Of a stretch of 64,000 nucleotides of DNA, positions 25,790 through 34,200 are shown one piece after another (within the stretch, counting starts at the first letter, position 1; every line of letters starts with the position of its first letter). The position numbers and the translations under genes are program-made. Origin of the DNA: an uncultured Treponema sp. (GTDB lineage Bacteria; Spirochaetota; Spirochaetia; Treponematales; Treponemataceae); NCBI RefSeq assembly GCF_946187725.1, contig NZ_CAMHSK010000003.1, positions 1-64,000 of the forward strand, given 5' to 3'. Below the pieces are notes generated by a model. It ran no database searches and was not told the origin of the DNA. It worked only from the letters and a program-made list of their open reading frames with translations.

Positions 25790-25820
25790 AGCTATGAAAT
25801 CAAAAAAATTGGAGAAATAA

Positions 25821-26834
25821 ATGAAAAAATCAAAAATTCTTGCCGCTGTAACGGCTCTTATTTCACTTGCCGCATTAACCAGCTGTAACAAAAAGGCTGC
25901 TTCTGGCGATTCTGCTTCAGCAAAGTCTGTTAAAATCGGAATTGCTAAAATCGTTCAGCATGTCGCTCTTGACTCGGTTGAGCAGGGCATTGTCGATGTT
26001 CTCAATGAGAACGGCGTTAATGCCACTTTCGACCTTCAGAATGCAAACGGCGACCCGAACACTGCCGCTCAGATTGCGATGAAATATCGTGATGAAAATG
26101 TTGATGTTGCTGTCGGAATTGCAACTCCTGTTGCGCTTGCACTTGCAAATGTTCTCGATGAAATTCCTGTCGTTTTTGGCACAGTAACTGATCCTCTTGG
26201 AGCAGGTCTTGTTTCAACTTTGGAGCACGGTGAACGCAATGTTACCGGCATGAGCGATGCAATTCCGACCGAACAGCATATCGCACTTTTCAAGCAGCTT
26301 ACTGGCATTAAGACTTTGGGCTATATCTATACAACGGGCGAGGCAAATTCTGTCTCTTCTCTTGAACTTGTCAAAAAAGGCTGTGAACAGGCAGGCCTCG
26401 CTCTTGTTACACAGGCAATCACAAATTCAAGTGAAGTCAAACAGGCTGCTGAAACAATCGTTGACCGTGTTGACGGTTTGTATTTGACTACGGACAACAC
26501 TGTATTCAGCGCACTTTCGGCTCTCAAACAGGTTTTTGAGGAGGGCAAAAAGCCGATTTTCTCTGGCGATGTTACAGGTGCTCAGTCTGGCGGCTGCGTG
26601 ATTGCAAGCGGATTCAACTATTATAAGGCTGGTCGTGCAACTGGCGAAATGGTTTTGCAGATTTTGAACGGCGAAAAACCGAGTGAAATCCCGGTCCGCT
26701 TTATGACGGAGCCGAGTGATTCAGATTTGCTCTTTGACCTTGATGCAGCAAAGAATTGTGGAATCACGATTCCGCAGGAATTCATCGAAAAAGCAAACAT
26801 GATTTTTGAGAACGGCGTTCTTACAAAAAAATAA
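25821..26834 (+). CDS. Second ABC substrate-binding lipoprotein (ABC_sub_bind / TrpX-like family)
   Basis: 337 residues, lipoprotein signal MKKSKILAAVTALISLAALTSC with lipobox LTSC. The mature part runs parallel to the protein at 4265: IGIAKIVQHVALDSVEQGIVD, DVAVGIATPVALALAN, GTVTDPLGAGLVS, NVTGMSDAIPTEQHI, YTTGEANSVSSLEL, LYLTTDNTVFSAL and NYYKAGRATGEM. This shows common ancestry with clear divergence. It stands alone, with its own promoter and terminator, 15 kb from the only permease/ATPase pair in the window. It may feed the same transporter with a different ligand. GGAG precedes the ATG. Confidence 0.92.
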   Translation: MKKSKILAAVTALISLAALTSCNKKAASGDSASAKSVKIGIAKIVQHVALDSVEQGIVDVLNENGVNATFDLQNANGDPNTAAQIAMKYRDENVDVAVGIATPVALALANVLDEIPVVFGTVTDPLGAGLVSTLEHGERNVTGMSDAIPTEQHIALFKQLTGIKTLGYIYTTGEANSVSSLELVKKGCEQAGLALVTQAITNSSEVKQAAETIVDRVDGLYLTTDNTVFSALSALKQVFEEGKKPIFSGDVTGAQSGGCVIASGFNYYKAGRATGEMVLQILNGEKPSEIPVRFMTEPSDSDLLFDLDAAKNCGITIPQEFIEKANMIFENGVLTKK

Positions 26835-26851
26835 ATCGAATAATACAAAAA

Positions 26852-26883
26852 AATAACCTGTGCGTCCCACAGGTTATTTTTTT
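26852..26883 (+). terminator. Rho-independent terminator of the second lipoprotein gene
   Basis: AATAACCTGTG-CGTCC-CACAGGTTATT, a perfect 11-bp stem followed by a T run, 17 bases after the stop codon. Confidence 0.9.
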
Positions 26884-26935
26884 CGCATTTTCTGTCTTTT
26901 TTAAGCAGTGTGGTTCTCAAGAAATCACTTGCAAC

Positions 26936-26968
26936 AAAAAAAACGGGACGAGCGGAGTGTCGTCCCGT
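26936..26968 (-). terminator. Rho-independent terminator of parAB
   Basis: ACGGGACGA and TCGTCCCGT form a 9-bp stem with an 8-base loop, followed on the minus strand by a T run. It lies 27 bases after the parB stop. Confidence 0.85.
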
Positions 26969-26994
26969 AAAATTTTCAATTTTCAGCTTTTTGT

Positions 26995-28053
26995 TTACTC
27001 GCTGCCGCAGATAAGGTAATAGATTCTGTTTAAGTCGTCTTTTGTAAAGAACTGAACTTCCAGGCTGCCTCGTTCCATAGTGCCTTTAATCTGAACTTTT
27101 GTGCCTAGTTTTTCGATGAATTTCTGTTCGAGTTCCTTGATGTTTGGATCTTTGTTGTCGGCTTTAGGCTCTTTCTTTTTTGAGACACCGTTTCCAGCAC
27201 CTTCGTTGAGCGTTCTTGCCATTTCTTCTGCATCGCGGACATTCATTCCGTTGCCGATGATTTTAGCAAAAAGAATCCTCATGTCGGCATTTTCTTTTAC
27301 AGAAAGCAGGGCTCTTGCGTGACCGGCCGTGATGTGGCCCTGAACCAGTGAAGTCCTCATGTCTTCCGGCAATTTCAGGAGACGGATGGCATTTGCTACG
27401 GTCGAACGGTTTTTACCGACGCGGGCAGCAACCTGTTCCTGACTCAAGCCAGAAATCTCCATGAGCTGATAATAAGCCTCTGCTTCTTCAATCGGATTTA
27501 AATCTTCTCGCTGAATGTTTTCGATTAAAGCAATCTCAAGTTTTTTCTGATCTGAGTATTTTCGAAGCTGTACTGGTACTTCTGACAGATTAGCGATTCT
27601 TGCCGCACGGGTACGCCTTTCACCTGCAATAATATAGAAGTAACCGTCTCCGGAATCTTCAACTGTGATTGCCTGCAAAATGCCGTGTTCGCGGATTGAA
27701 TCTGCAAGTTCCTGAAGTGCTTCTTCGTCAAATTCTTTTCGTGGCTGGTGAGGATTTGGTTTGAGCAAATCGACATTGAGCCAGAGCTGACCGTTTTCAT
27801 CAACGCTGATTCCTTCAGGCAATTTTCGCTCACCAGTAGCAACTTCTGCCGGAATATTGCCAGCTTCAACTGCCTTTTCGACAGCCTGAGCCGCCTGTTC
27901 TGAATCGGAAAGCTGAGAATTCTGAGATTCCTGTGATTGGGAATCCTGAGACTGATTGGTCTGCTCCTCGTGTGGCATAAAATCGTTTGCACTCAGTCCC
28001 ACTTTTCCCATGAGAGCGTCAACACCCGCTCCAAGACCGAATTTTTTAGCCAC
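26995..28053 (-). CDS. parB: Chromosome-partitioning protein ParB
   Basis: 352 residues. The DNA-binding CTPase loads at parS sites and organises the origin region for segregation by ParA. A Ser/Gln-rich low-complexity stretch (SQDSQSQESQNSQLSDSEQ) occupies about residues 34-52. The ParB core has LLKPNPHQPRKEFDEEAL, IIAGERRTRAARIANLSEVP (box II, GERRxRA) and ALIENIQREDLNPIEEAEAY. The helix-turn-helix is LSQEQVAARVGKNRSTVANA. The C-terminal dimerisation part follows. Its ATG overlaps the end of parA by 8 bases, so they form an operon. Its own candidate binding site is at 28855. Confidence 0.95.
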   Translation of the reverse strand: MAKKFGLGAGVDALMGKVGLSANDFMPHEEQTNQSQDSQSQESQNSQLSDSEQAAQAVEKAVEAGNIPAEVATGERKLPEGISVDENGQLWLNVDLLKPNPHQPRKEFDEEALQELADSIREHGILQAITVEDSGDGYFYIIAGERRTRAARIANLSEVPVQLRKYSDQKKLEIALIENIQREDLNPIEEAEAYYQLMEISGLSQEQVAARVGKNRSTVANAIRLLKLPEDMRTSLVQGHITAGHARALLSVKENADMRILFAKIIGNGMNVRDAEEMARTLNEGAGNGVSKKKEPKADNKDPNIKELEQKFIEKLGTKVQIKGTMERGSLEVQFFTKDDLNRIYYLICGSE

Positions 28054-28816
28054 GGCTGATTACCTCTTCTGCAAGCTTTTTGTAGCTCTTGGCTCCAACG
28101 CAGTTCGGGTCATAGAGACAGATTGGCTGACCGTGAGAAGGTGCTTCTGAAAGACGGATGTTTCGCGGAATGATTGTATTGAATACGAAATTTTTGAAGT
28201 AAGCCTGAACATTTCGTACGACATCCTGAGCGAGCCGTGTTCTTGAATCGTACATGGTGAAAAAAATGCCGCCAATTGTGAGGTTCGGGTTTGTGGAATT
28301 CTGAACTCGTTTTACTGTCTGCAAAAGGAGCGTAATTCCTTCCAGAGCGAAATATTCACACTGCATTGGAACAAGCACTGCATCTGCCGCAACAAGACCG
28401 TTCGTTGTGAGAACGCCGAGTGAAGGAGGGCAGTCAATCAAAATATAGTCATAAACGCTTTTAAGCGGTTCGAGTGTTTCTTTTAAGATGAAATCACGCT
28501 TATCGACAGGAACTTTTGTTGCGTCTGCAAATTCAATCGCAGCACCAGCCAGATCCTCGTCAGCACAAATCGCATCAAGATTTGCGACCGCGGTGTGTTT
28601 GATTGCGGTGTCCGCAAGGGCATCATCGTCCATGAATTCGTAAATTGAAGGCTTGTCTTTTGTGATGCCGACTCCGGTTGACATGTTGCCCTGAGAGTCG
28701 AAGTCCACGAGCAGGACCTTTTTGCCAAGTTCTGCCATGTAAGCGCCAATATTGATAGCGGAAGTTGTTTTGCCAACGCCACCCTTCTGATTAACAAAAA
28801 CAAAAATCTTTCCCAT
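28046..28816 (-). CDS. parA: Chromosome-partitioning ATPase ParA (Soj)
   Basis: 256 residues. A deviant Walker A ATPase that moves ParB-parS complexes. The N-terminus is MGKIFVFVNQKGGVGKTTSA (KGGVGKTT box). LLVDFDSQGNMSTG and LIDCPPSLGVLTTNGLVAAD are the switch and Walker B regions. No extra N-terminal DNA-binding domain, as in the chromosomal type. No clear RBS; AT-rich -10-like sequence lies directly before the ATG, so the message may be leaderless. parB is downstream with an 8-base overlap. Presence of parAB suggests this segment may be near the replication origin, though no dnaA or DnaA-box cluster is visible in the window. Confidence 0.96.
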   Translation of the reverse strand: MGKIFVFVNQKGGVGKTTSAINIGAYMAELGKKVLLVDFDSQGNMSTGVGITKDKPSIYEFMDDDALADTAIKHTAVANLDAICADEDLAGAAIEFADATKVPVDKRDFILKETLEPLKSVYDYILIDCPPSLGVLTTNGLVAADAVLVPMQCEYFALEGITLLLQTVKRVQNSTNPNLTIGGIFFTMYDSRTRLAQDVVRNVQAYFKNFVFNTIIPRNIRLSEAPSHGQPICLYDPNCVGAKSYKKLAEEVISRG

Positions 28817-28854
28817 ATATTTATATTATCGCATTTTTAAATTAAAATATATAG

Positions 28855-28868
28855 TGTTTCGTGAAACA
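28855..28868. promoter_or_regulatory. parS-like site upstream of parA, two central bases short
   Basis: TGTTTCGTGAAACA. The canonical parS is TGTTTCACGTGAAACA, so this is the same two half-sites without the central AC. A further half-site GTGAAACA lies at 28871-28878. Located 39 bases before the parA start. It might be a low-affinity ParB site or an autoregulatory operator. Confidence 0.5.
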
Positions 28869-28888
28869 TTTGTGAAACATTTTTCAGG

Positions 28889-29110
28889 GCGCACCCCTTC
28901 GGGTCGGGTGTTCCGCACTTCGCTAACGCTCATTCCTACGCATACGCTTCGGAACTGCTTCGCAGGTGCTCCATACCCTTGCGCTGAGAGCAATGCAAAG
29001 TAGAGGCCTTTCCCGCGGAAAAATCACAGATTTTTCCGAGACTCGCCTAAAAACTCGTCTCACGAGTTTTTTCGCCTGCGGCGACCGGCTCCCTACCTTG
29101 CGCACCCCTT
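28889..29110 (-). repeat. Long structured intergenic element with 11-bp flanking direct repeats
   Basis: GCGCACCCCTT occurs at 28889-28899 and again at 29100-29110. Read on the minus strand the interior contains GGGAGC, the hairpin CGCC-GCA-GGCG, a hairpin AAAAACTC-GTGAGAC-GAGTTTTT, then GTCTC (29042-29038) that could pair with the GAGAC of that loop. After that come GGAAAAATC-TGT-GATTTTTCC and the family core shared with 59398-59498 (37 of 38 bases identical). It fills the divergent spacer between parA and the methyltransferase. Confidence 0.7.
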
Positions 29111-29128
29111 AAAGCGGACAGGAATTTT

Positions 29129-30424
29129 ATGATTTTATCAGTTACATTTTCGAAACCAGTTAAAAATATCGCTGAAATTTTGGGTGAGGAATATACCCGC
29201 GTTAAAATCAGGTTGCTCACGGCTTCACTTGCGGCTTCTAAAAATGAAAACTACTTCGCCGAATTCTACACTCAAAAGCAGGTCTTCCATAAAAAGATGA
29301 GCGAGGCTGAACTTAACGAGTTTATCGCCGCGCATGCCGGCACGACTTTCAAAAATTGCGTTCAGCGAACTGAATCCGAGGAAATCACGATTCTTGCGAA
29401 TAAAAAAGGAAAAGTGCGTTTGCTTCGCAAACAATTAGCAATGAGCAGTGAGCAGTTAGCAGTTAGCGGTGAGCAATTAGCAGTTAGCAGGGAGCAGTTA
29501 GCAGGGAGCAGTTATTTGAATGGGGCTGGTTTTAATCCTTGTCAAAAGAGAAAGCAATATCTTCTTCAGGAAGGCGTTGCGGTGCCTTTTCTTGTGCATT
29601 TGGGCGTGATGACGGCGGAGGGGAAGGTCGTTAAGGCAAAATATGACAAATTCAGGCAGATTAACCGTTTCCTTGAAATGCTTGACGATATTCTTGAGGA
29701 TGTAATCGCTCTTCGTGAGGGCGGAAAAAATCCTGTATCTGAAAATTCACCTCTTAATATAGTAGATTTTGGTTCAGGAAAGAGCTATCTCACTTTTGCC
29801 GTGCAGCATTACCTCACCGAAATCAAAAAAATCCCTTGCGAAATCTTTGGACTTGACCTTAAAAAAGATGTAATCGCTTATTGCAATGGTCTTTCTCAAA
29901 AACTCGGTCTCAAAAATCTTTCGTTTGCGGTAGGGGATATAGCTTCATTTGGCGAAGAAAAGCACCCTGACATCATCGTGACGCTTCATGCTTGTGACAC
30001 CGCTACTGATTATGCTCTCGATTATGCGATTTCGCACAAAGCGAATGCAATTCTTTCTGTTCCATGTTGCCAGCACGAAATCAACAGTCAGCTTTCAGCA
30101 AAATCTGTTCCACAAGATTCTCCGTTCGCACCTCTCTTGAAGCACGGTCTCATAAAAGAGCGATTTTCTGCCCTTGTAACCGATGCAATCCGCGCAGAGC
30201 TTTTGGAAAGAGAAGGCTACAAAGTCCAGATACTCGAATTTATAGAAGAAAGTGCAACTCCAAAGAATCTTTTGATTCGCGCAGTGAAAAAAATGGACGC
30301 AGATACACGCAGATTAACACAGATGAATCAAAATCCAGAAAAATCTCCACTGCTCAACACGCTGCAAGTGAATCAGACTTTAGATACTTTGATTTGCTCA
30401 AACACCTTGCCAAGCGAATCGTGA
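29129..30424 (+). CDS. SAM-dependent methyltransferase (Methyltransf_32-like) with repeat-derived insertions
   Basis: 431 residues. The class I SAM-binding motif NIVDFGSGKSYLTFAVQHYL lies at about residues 209-228, with later blocks FGLDLKKDVIAYCN, DIIVTLHACDTATDYALDYA and ILSVPCCQHEIN. These are typical of the Methyltransf_32 family, thought to act on RNA; substrate not determinable. Residues about 102-128 (SSEQLAVSGEQLAVSREQLA) are encoded by an 11-unit heptad array at 29434-29510, placed between the N-terminal region and the 'NGAGFNPCQKRKQYLLQEG' block. The C-terminal 30 residues (from DADTRRLTQMN) derive from a second repeat type and push the stop codon 52 bases into the convergent sirtuin gene. 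Activity may be unaffected if the array is in a surface loop. Confidence 0.82.
   Translation: MILSVTFSKPVKNIAEILGEEYTRVKIRLLTASLAASKNENYFAEFYTQKQVFHKKMSEAELNEFIAAHAGTTFKNCVQRTESEEITILANKKGKVRLLRKQLAMSSEQLAVSGEQLAVSREQLAGSSYLNGAGFNPCQKRKQYLLQEGVAVPFLVHLGVMTAEGKVVKAKYDKFRQINRFLEMLDDILEDVIALREGGKNPVSENSPLNIVDFGSGKSYLTFAVQHYLTEIKKIPCEIFGLDLKKDVIAYCNGLSQKLGLKNLSFAVGDIASFGEEKHPDIIVTLHACDTATDYALDYAISHKANAILSVPCCQHEINSQLSAKSVPQDSPFAPLLKHGLIKERFSALVTDAIRAELLEREGYKVQILEFIEESATPKNLLIRAVKKMDADTRRLTQMNQNPEKSPLLNTLQVNQTLDTLICSNTLPSES
29434..29510 (+). repeat. 11-unit heptad array inside the methyltransferase gene
   Basis: Eleven consecutive 7-bp units: ATTAGCA, ATGAGCA, GTGAGCA, GTTAGCA, GTTAGCG, GTGAGCA, ATTAGCA, GTTAGCA, GGGAGCA, GTTAGCA, GGGAGCA. 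Three units encode one SEQLAVS heptapeptide. The array keeps the reading frame open. Confidence 0.9.
30296..30328 (+). repeat. Short GCAGATA-type repeat at the methyltransferase 3' end
   Basis: GCAGATACAC, GCAGATTAAC, ACAGATGAAT: about three units of a 10-bp motif. It encodes the ADTRRLTQMN tail. A low-copy degenerate repeat, distinct from the GTTAGCA family. Confidence 0.5.
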
Positions 30425-31116
30425 ATTACCAGGTCGCAGTTTGCGTCGGCTGAGGTTTCGCTTTTGTTTATCAGTACCAGATGTTTGCCCCTAAAGTAGC
30501 GGATTAAGCCTGCCGCCGGATACACTACCAGCGATGTGCCTCCGATAATCAGCATGTCGGCATTTGCGATTGCTTCAACTGCACCGTTAATCACTTTGTC
30601 GTCAAGACCTTCTTCGTAAAGGACTACATCTGGCTTTACGAGACCGCCGCATTCACAAATCGGGAGTTTGTCTTCACGGTCTTCGCTTGCGGCGATAAAA
30701 TCTATGTCGTGGAATTTGCCGCACTTCATGCAGTAATTTCGGAGCGTGCTTCCGTGGAGTTCCCAGACGGTTTTGCTTCCTGCAAGCTGGTGAAGTCCGT
30801 CGATGTTCTGAGTCACAACTGAATTAAGCTTTCCTGCGGCTTCAAGTTCGGCAAGCCTGATATGCGTGATGTTCGGTTTGACATCTTTTATAATCAATTT
30901 CTTTCTATAAAAACGGTAGAATTCTTTTGGATTCGCATCAAAGAATGAACGCGATATAATTGTTTCGGGCGGATATTTCCATTCCTGCTGATAAAGACCG
31001 TCCTGGCTTCGAAAATCAGGGATTCCGCTTTCGGTTGAAACACCTGCGCCGCCGAAAAAAACGATTTGGTTTGACTCGTCAATCATCTTTTGCAATTCAG
31101 AAATTTTTTCATCCAT
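30373..31116 (-). CDS. cobB: NAD-dependent protein deacylase, sirtuin (Sir2/CobB type)
   Basis: 247 residues. Removes acyl groups from protein lysines with NAD, releasing nicotinamide. NAD-binding motifs are FFGGAGVSTESGIPDFRS, TQNIDGLHQLAG and ELHGSTLRNYC with the catalytic His. The structural zinc is bound by CMKC and CECG pairs, and VLYEEGLD and IIGGTSLVVYPAAGL complete the fold. AGAGGA lies 8 bases ahead of the ATG. Its 3' end overlaps the convergent methyltransferase by 52 bases, apparently because the latter was extended by repeat sequence. Confidence 0.95.
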   Translation of the reverse strand: MDEKISELQKMIDESNQIVFFGGAGVSTESGIPDFRSQDGLYQQEWKYPPETIISRSFFDANPKEFYRFYRKKLIIKDVKPNITHIRLAELEAAGKLNSVVTQNIDGLHQLAGSKTVWELHGSTLRNYCMKCGKFHDIDFIAASEDREDKLPICECGGLVKPDVVLYEEGLDDKVINGAVEAIANADMLIIGGTSLVVYPAAGLIRYFRGKHLVLINKSETSADANCDLVIHDSLGKVFEQIKVSKV

Positions 31117-31243
31117 GTGTTTTTTCCTCTAGAATTTATGTAAATTTACCGAAATTTTAGAATGAATTTCAAAAAAATGCAAAATTTTTTTTGATAGATT
31201 TGATTTTGTTTCTTTCTTCGTCTAGAATATGAGGAGTAAAAAA

Positions 31244-34200
31244 ATGTTTAAGGTCAGGGCTATGAAGAAAAACCTCAAAAAAATTATTTCGGCTTCTGTT
31301 TTTGTCGCAAGCTGTTTTGGTGCATTTGCTTTTGGAAAACGAGATGCAGATTATCGTGATGTTGAACACATGGACAGCTGGCAGGAAACTTTTGACATCA
31401 ACGAAAAGAAAGAAGGTAAGTATAACATCTATGTTGAAGCAAAAGATAAGGGTGGCAATACCGAAGTAGCTGGTCCTTTCAATCTTTTCATTGACCCGGA
31501 TTCTGACTATGCAATTTCCGGCATAACAAACCCAATCAATAATATGCGTGTTCCGGGCAACCTCAATATCGTCGGTACTTGTGTTGATGATGATGCCGTT
31601 GCTGAAGTCTGGCTCATTTTGGACGGCGGAGAACCTGTTCGTGCAGAAGGCAAGGAATTCTGGTCTTACTATCTTGATACAAATAATCTCGAAGAAGGTC
31701 CTCATACAATCGAAGTTTGGGGTGTTGATATCAATGGCCTTTCTTCTCAGGAAAAGCCAAAGAAAAAGGCTTTCGTAACCTGGAACCTTGACCGCCGTAA
31801 GCCGGTTACAACCGTAACAAATCATGCGCTCGGTGAGCTTGTTTCTGGAAAAATCAGTCTCAAAGGTACTGTTTCAGACGGCAATGGAATCAAATCCCTC
31901 TATTATTCTCTCGATAACGGCGAAACCTATATTCAGACAAAAATTTCTGAAGATAAAAAAGACGGAAACTGCTATTTCGATTTGCCTATCGATACACGAC
32001 TTTCAAAAGATGGTCCGGCAATCCTTTGGTTCAAGGCAATCGATAAAATGGGGTCTGTCGGTGTTTCTTCATATCTTTACTTCATTGATAATACAAAGCC
32101 TGATGTAAAGGTTGTTTCTCCAAAAGAAGATGAAGTTTGCAATGGTATTTTCACTATCGCAGGTTTTGCAAAAGATAAAGTTGGTCTTCATAAGCTTTCA
32201 TGGTCTTTCAATGGTCAGAGCGAAGAATTTGAGCTTATTCCTGGAAACCCGTACTGGTCAAAAGAAATTGATACTCGCGGAATTGCTGGCAAAAGTACAG
32301 AATTTACCATTACTGCAGTCGATACAGCTGGAAATATCGTTACAGTCAAAAAGTCCATCGCACTCAATCAGGAAGATGACAAGCCTGTAGTTACAATTCA
32401 GAGTCCTGTTGCCGATTCAGTTCTTTCTGGCGAGGCTGGAACTGTCTTTGTTCGCGGAATCGTAAAGGATGATGATGGGGTTGCTTCTGTTGAATACAGC
32501 CTTGATGGCTCATCACCAGTTACACTTGAATCTCAGGGCGTTTTTGCTGCACAGATTCCTGCGGATGACCTTTTTGCTGGTACTCATAGAATCACGGTTG
32601 TTGCAAAAGATATTTACGGTGTAAAAGGCAATCCTGCAACAGTTTCATTCACTTCAATGGGACCAAAAGCTTCTTTCTCAAATGCAAAAATCGGTTCTAC
32701 AGAAGTCACAAATGGTCTTCTTGTTCACCCGGAATCAAACCCTGTATATGAAGTTTCTGCTTCTTCACCGACAGGCATCGTTTCATACAGCTATACAATC
32801 GAATCTGGATTCAATGAAGTCTTTGCAACAGAAGAATTTACCACAAAAGCTCCAGAAAAGAATGTCTCTGTTCGAATTCCGCTTTCAAATGCTCCGTGGG
32901 GACTTGTTCAGATAACTGTTTCAGTAAAGGATATTTACGAGCGCGTGGTTGAAAAGAAGTCTCTTATTAACATTAAGGATTTGACTTATATCCACGAGGA
33001 TTTGCTCAATTCTCCGCTTGCTGACAAAATCATCGAAGGTTCAGATAATTCAGGTGTTTCAGTCGAAATCGTAAGCATTAATGGTGCTGAGTATAAGGGC
33101 GGCATGAATGTCATCATTCCGTACGGGGCATCAGAACCTGCTACTGCTGTATTTAATGTTGGAACAGAAGAAAAAACGGTTTCCGTTTCATATTTAATCG
33201 AAGGCGAAGACGAAGTCGGTGGTGATCTTAAACAGTCTGGAAAGGCCGTTCTTGTTGATGATCACTATGAAGTCAAATTAGCAAATCTTCCGTCAAGAGT
33301 TACAACCCTCACTGTTCGTGCTGAAGCTGGAAAAATTGCTTCAGGAAGCTGCAAAGTCACATTCTGTGTTGTTCGACCGGTTCCTTCAAAGAAGAGCAGC
33401 TGGAAAGAGGGCGACATTCACTGGATTCCTGCCGAAAATGCTCGATATAACAGTTCGCTCAATGCTTATGTTCTTAAAGCTGGCGAGCCATTCTATGGAT
33501 ACGCTCATGTAGCTTCTCCGGTCACGGCTAGTCTTTCAAATTCAGAACTTCAGCTTGAGAATAACGGAAAATCAATTGCAGTAATTCCTTCAAAAGACGG
33601 AACATATAAAAATATTGCAGTTAGCGTTAAGGATGGCAAAGGCAAGAGTTACAGTTCTTCTCTCGTAAATCTTGTTGTTGACAGCGAGGCTCCTTCTGTT
33701 GAGATTGTTGCGCCTAAGAATCATCTTTGGGTTCAGAATAGCACAACTCTTAATGTAAGTGCTTCTGATGCAAACGGAATCTCTAAGGTCGAATATTCTC
33801 TTGACGGCGGTGCATCATGGGCAGACTTGAAACTGGCTGGTGGTCAGTACACTGCAAATGTCGGACTGAGCAGTTTTGAAGACGGTCTTGTTGGAATTGA
33901 TGTCCGTGCAACTGATGCTGTAGGTCGTCAGACTGTTAAATCTATTGCAATTCATAAAGACACAACTCCTCCGGAAGTTGAAGTAATTCTTCCTGGCAGT
34001 GAGGATATTGTAAATGGTGAAAACCTGATTGCATTTATTGCAAAGGATAACGGTCTTCTTTCAAAGGTTGAGTATTTTGCTCCTGCAAAGCGTGGCGAAA
34101 CTTCAAAGCCGGTTGATATTCCTCTTGCTTCAATGATTGTAACTCAGGTCGGAACGGCTGAAAAACCGATTGATGATTTGATGACATTCAAATTCTCTGA

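Larger units (their letters stand above)
25449..25820. other. Gene-free stretch: palindromic promoter, structured repeat, promoter of second lipoprotein
   Basis: 372 bases holding, left to right, the inverted repeat at 25456-25509, the structured element at 25561-25681 and the promoter at 25760-25789. The 77-residue minus-strand ORF listed at 25533-25766 runs through the repeat and is not considered a gene. Confidence 0.7.

Noticed and set aside
28923-29105. 60-residue minus-strand ORF between parA and the methyltransferase
   Set aside because: Lies entirely in the structured element with direct repeats; composition (Arg/Ser-rich) is that of the repeat read in frame.
31169-31825. 218-residue minus-strand ORF over the start of the Ig-repeat gene
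   Set aside because: Antisense shadow; it covers the promoter and signal peptide of the real gene and has no RBS.
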